Below the pieces are notes generated by a model. That model worked only from the letters and a program-made list of their open reading frames with translations, ran no database searches and had not been told where the DNA came from. Both the position numbers and the translations under genes were made by a program. Shown here in pieces: positions 61,493 to 64,000 of a DNA stretch of 64,000 bases. Numbering within the stretch: position 1 is the first letter of the stretch; every line of letters starts with the position of its first letter. Origin of the DNA: Methylovirgula sp963708155 (GTDB lineage: Bacteria > Pseudomonadota > Alphaproteobacteria > Rhizobiales > Beijerinckiaceae). The stretch covers positions 1,984,001 to 2,048,000 of the forward strand of contig OY970183.1 in NCBI GenBank assembly GCA_963708155.1. Reading direction: 5' to 3'.

Positions 61493-62197
61493 ATGCAACC
61501 GACCCGGCTTTCCCGCGACGACCGTCGCCAGCAGATACTCGAAAGCGCACTGCCTCTCTTCGCGCGCTATGGTTTTGGCGGGACGACGACCCGGCGAATC
61601 GCCGATGCGGCGCGCATCTCCGAGGCGTTGCTGTTCAAGCATTTTCCGAACAAATCCGCCATTTACGCGGCGATTCTCGCCGATATCTGCACGGCGGACC
61701 CCGGCCTTGCCCGGTTGCGCGCCGAGCCGCCGTCGACGCGGACCTTGGCGCTGATCGTCCGGGGCATGGCGCATTATTTCCTGAAGGCGGGCGACGGTTC
61801 CGAGGCCGAGGGGAATCAGAAACTCCGGCTCACGCTGTCGAGCTTTCTCGAGGACGGCGAATTCGCCAAAGTCCTGTTCGACAAGGTTGAACAAGTCATC
61901 GCCCCAATCTTCATCGATTCTTTGGAGCAGGCTATCGCGGTCGGTGATGCGCGGCCGGGCGCTGCCAAGCCGCGCGATCTCTTTTGGTTCGCGCATCATA
62001 CGATGTGCACTTTGGCCGCGACGCAGCTTCCATTCTTGCCGTCGCTCGATTATCTGCCGGTCGAGAAGATCGAGCGCGAGGTCTGCGAATATATCCTGCG
62101 CGGCGCTGGCCTCACCGATGCCGCGATCGCGGCGCATGGCGCACTCGACGTGCCGTTCGAAACCTTTGAATCCTCTGTTCTGGAATTTGCCAAATGA
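61493..62197 (+). CDS. TetR/AcrR-family transcriptional regulator of the RND pump
   Basis: Repressor of 234 residues. The HTH is at DDRRQQILESALPLFARYGFGGTTTRRIADAARISEALLFKHFPNKSAIYAAIL (about residues 8-60). The C-terminal half should bind an inducer. I chose the ATG at 61493 because the upstream GTG at 61472 lies inside the candidate operator. The stop overlaps the adaptor gene start by 4 bp, tying it to the pump operon. Confidence 0.88.
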   Translation: MQPTRLSRDDRRQQILESALPLFARYGFGGTTTRRIADAARISEALLFKHFPNKSAIYAAILADICTADPGLARLRAEPPSTRTLALIVRGMAHYFLKAGDGSEAEGNQKLRLTLSSFLEDGEFAKVLFDKVEQVIAPIFIDSLEQAIAVGDARPGAAKPRDLFWFAHHTMCTLAATQLPFLPSLDYLPVEKIEREVCEYILRGAGLTDAAIAAHGALDVPFETFESSVLEFAK

Positions 62198-63393
62198 CGA
62201 TTTCCGCCGAAACCGACGTCTCCAATAGGACAGGCTATCGCAAGGCAAAAGGCGAGCGGCCGGTGCGGACGAAGCTGTGGTTTTCGATCGTCGCCCTGCT
62301 AATGGCGCTGCTCGTCGGCGTGTTCTGGGGCTTCAACCAGTTCCGCAATCATATGATCGCGCAATTCTTCGCGAATATGAAGATGCCGCCGGTCTCGGTC
62401 AGCGTCGCGAAAGTCAAAACCGAAGTTCTGCCGAATCTTCTCACCGGCATTGGCGATGTCGTCGCCGTGCATCAGGTCAATGTGACGACCGATCTCGCGG
62501 GCCGCGTCGTAAAAATCATGTTCGAGCCGGGTCAGCATGTCGTCAAGGGACAGCCGCTCGTGCAATTGTTCGACGATCCGGCGCAGGGCGATCTGGCGGC
62601 CTTCGAGGCTCAGGCGACCAATGCCAAGCTGGCGTTGCAGCGCGCCAAGGCGCTCGCCGTGCGGCAGTTTGGGCCGCAGGCGACGGTCGATGACGCGCAG
62701 GCGACTTATGATCAGATGGAAGCCAATATCGCCAAGACCAAGGCGATCATCTCGCAAGACCTCATCCTCGCTCCCTTCGACGGTGAGCTCGGCCTGCGTC
62801 ACATCGAAGTTGGCCAATTTCTCAGTACCGGCGCGGAGATTGCGACCCTCACCAACCTCGCGCAGGTCTGGGTGAATTTCACCGTCACGGAGAAAGACAG
62901 CGCGGAATTGAAGCTCGGCCAGACCGTGCACGTATCCGTTGATGCCTATCCGAACCGTGTTTTCACCGGCAAGATCACGACGATCGAGCCTCAGATCAGC
63001 ACCGATACGCGCAATATCTCAGTGCAGGCGACCTTCGATAACCCCGATCACGCGCTGAAGCCGGGCATGTTCGCCACGGCGTCTATCGTGCTGCCCCCCA
63101 ATCCGCCGGTCATGACCGTACCGGAGACAGCGGCGGACTATTCGCTCTACGGCGATTCCGTCTTCCTCATCAAGAAATCGACGGGCAGCGACGGCAAGGA
63201 AAGCCTGACGGCGGTCCGCACCTTCGTGAAGACGGGTGACCGTATCAACGGCCGCGTTGTTATCGCCTCCAGCGAAATCAAACCGGGGGACGACGTCGTC
63301 GCCGTGGGTCAGATCAAGCTGCAGTCGGGTGCGGCTGTTGCGATTTCGTCCGAGCCGCCGCCGGTTATCCCGGCCGAAACCAGCCCGTATTGA
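62194..63393 (+). CDS. RND efflux periplasmic adaptor (membrane fusion protein)
   Basis: Adaptor of 399 residues linking the inner-membrane pump to an outer-membrane channel. One N-terminal membrane helix (LWFSIVALLMALLVGVFWGFN) leads to the lipoyl-like half (VHQVNVTTDLAGRVVKIMFEPGQHVVKGQPL), an alpha-hairpin, the beta-barrel domain (VWVNFTVTEKDSAELKLGQTVHVSVDA) and a membrane-proximal end. The ATG overlaps the regulator stop (ATGA). The next gene starts 17 bases later. Substrate unknown. Confidence 0.9.
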   Translation: MTISAETDVSNRTGYRKAKGERPVRTKLWFSIVALLMALLVGVFWGFNQFRNHMIAQFFANMKMPPVSVSVAKVKTEVLPNLLTGIGDVVAVHQVNVTTDLAGRVVKIMFEPGQHVVKGQPLVQLFDDPAQGDLAAFEAQATNAKLALQRAKALAVRQFGPQATVDDAQATYDQMEANIAKTKAIISQDLILAPFDGELGLRHIEVGQFLSTGAEIATLTNLAQVWVNFTVTEKDSAELKLGQTVHVSVDAYPNRVFTGKITTIEPQISTDTRNISVQATFDNPDHALKPGMFATASIVLPPNPPVMTVPETAADYSLYGDSVFLIKKSTGSDGKESLTAVRTFVKTGDRINGRVVIASSEIKPGDDVVAVGQIKLQSGAAVAISSEPPPVIPAETSPY

Positions 63394-63409
63394 GGGCGGA
63401 GCGCAGCCG

Positions 63410-64000
63410 ATGGCTTTCACCGATATCTTCATCAAGCGGCCGGTTCTGTCGCTCGTCGTCAGCCTGCTCATCCTTTTGATCGGGCTTAACGCCGCCGTCC
63501 ATCTGCCGGTGCGGCAATATCCGAAATTGTCGAACACGGTCATCACCGTGACGACGACCTATCCTGGCGCCTCGCCGGAGCTGATGCAGGGCTTCATCAC
63601 CACGCCGATCGAGCAGGCGGTGGCCTCGGCCGAGGGCATCGATTACATGACCTCGCAATCGGTGCAGGGGACGAGCACGATCTCCGTCTATATGAAGCTC
63701 AACGCCGATCCCAACCAGGCGCTGACCGACGTGATGGCGAAGGTCAATCAGGTCAAATACCAGATTCCAAAGGAAGCCAACGATCCGGTCATCGTGAAAT
63801 CGACCGGTCAGACGACGGCGGTGATGTATATCGGCTTTTCGAGCACGAAGCTTTCGGGCTCGGCGATCTCCGATTATCTGACACGCGTCGTCCAGCCGAT
63901 CCTTTCGACGGTCGACGGTGTCGCCTCGGCCGACATTCTCGGCGGCCAGACTTTCGCGATGCGCCTCTGGCTCGATCCCGTCCGCATGGCGGGCCGCGGC
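63410..64000 (+). CDS. RND multidrug efflux pump, inner-membrane subunit (3' end outside the window)
   Basis: AcrB/MexF-type proton-driven pump. The 197 residues visible begin MAFTDIFIKRPVLSLVVSLLILLIG with the first helix, followed by QYPKLSNTVITVTTTYPGASPELMQGFITTPIEQAV, which opens the periplasmic porter domain. The coding sequence continues past base 64000. Third gene of the TetR-adaptor-pump operon. No outer-membrane channel gene is visible. Confidence 0.92.
   Translation, partial: MAFTDIFIKRPVLSLVVSLLILLIGLNAAVHLPVRQYPKLSNTVITVTTTYPGASPELMQGFITTPIEQAVASAEGIDYMTSQSVQGTSTISVYMKLNADPNQALTDVMAKVNQVKYQIPKEANDPVIVKSTGQTTAVMYIGFSSTKLSGSAISDYLTRVVQPILSTVDGVASADILGGQTFAMRLWLDPVRMAGRG

Overview
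The window is a GC-rich, gene-dense chromosomal segment of an alphaproteobacterium, most likely of the order Hyphomicrobiales (Rhizobiales) and perhaps close to Beijerinckiaceae. The gene set points there: DUF2794, DUF4167, a YkuD_2-type L,D-transpeptidase, ftsY followed by yciB, and REP-like palindromes of a style familiar from this order. Nothing resembles a phage, insertion sequence, integron or CRISPR array, and I found no tRNA or rRNA gene. Several genes start with TTG.

Layout. 1-2818: half of an ABC exporter and the GTPase YchF. 2802-4838 (minus): a tightly overlapped arsenic operon, arsR-arsI-arsC-aquaporin, with a long inverted repeat at the arsR start. 4967-10781: an exported beta-carbonic anhydrase, an HXXEE membrane protein, an MFS transporter, a UbiC-like secreted protein, an aldehyde dehydrogenase and a patatin-like lipase. 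11089-15496: polA, then an antiporter overlapping it by 4 bp. 15501-18669 (minus): yciB, ftsY and two small genes. 18805-23133: ftsE-ftsX, a slipin and prfC. 23115-28766: an exopolysaccharide-type sugar transferase, RNase T2, rlmJ, a cold-shock protein, a GST and an outer-membrane beta-barrel. 29064-35612: a pteridine-reductase-like SDR, thpR, and a tesA/ybbA/ybbP-type lipase and ABC cluster with a PilZ-like gene inside it. 35746-44526: a Bax-inhibitor-1 family protein, DUF2794, htpG-prmC, DUF4167 and clpB. 44797-51208: gyrB, L,D-transpeptidase, PAP2 phosphatase and a diguanylate cyclase. 51475-56700: pyc, msrB, glsA and a small protein. 56896-64000: a nucleobase-type permease with a C-terminal HATPase-like domain, a K+ channel, lepA, and a TetR-regulated RND efflux operon that runs off the window.

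The most striking signal is a pattern of reading-frame lesions. About ten genes contain single-base insertions. They are extremely dense in polA (about 23) and pyc (about 29), but rare or absent in htpG, gyrB, lepA and most other genes. Read against conserved protein motifs, the extra base nearly always sits beside the third position of a codon. In most cases the two adjacent bases are both synonymous choices for that codon (gcg/gcc, gag/gaa, tat/tac, ctt/ctg and so on). Random errors or gene decay should not do this. It looks as if two alleles at synonymous SNPs were both kept in the consensus, for example from a mixed-strain or metagenomic assembly in which mismatches were handled as insertion plus deletion. 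Proteins are therefore described as they would read once the frame is restored.

The best biological candidates for a second look are the permease-HATPase fusion, the arsenic operon palindrome, the PilZ-like gene inside the YbbA-YbbP pair, and the inverted TGCAATGCA pair between the patatin gene and polA.
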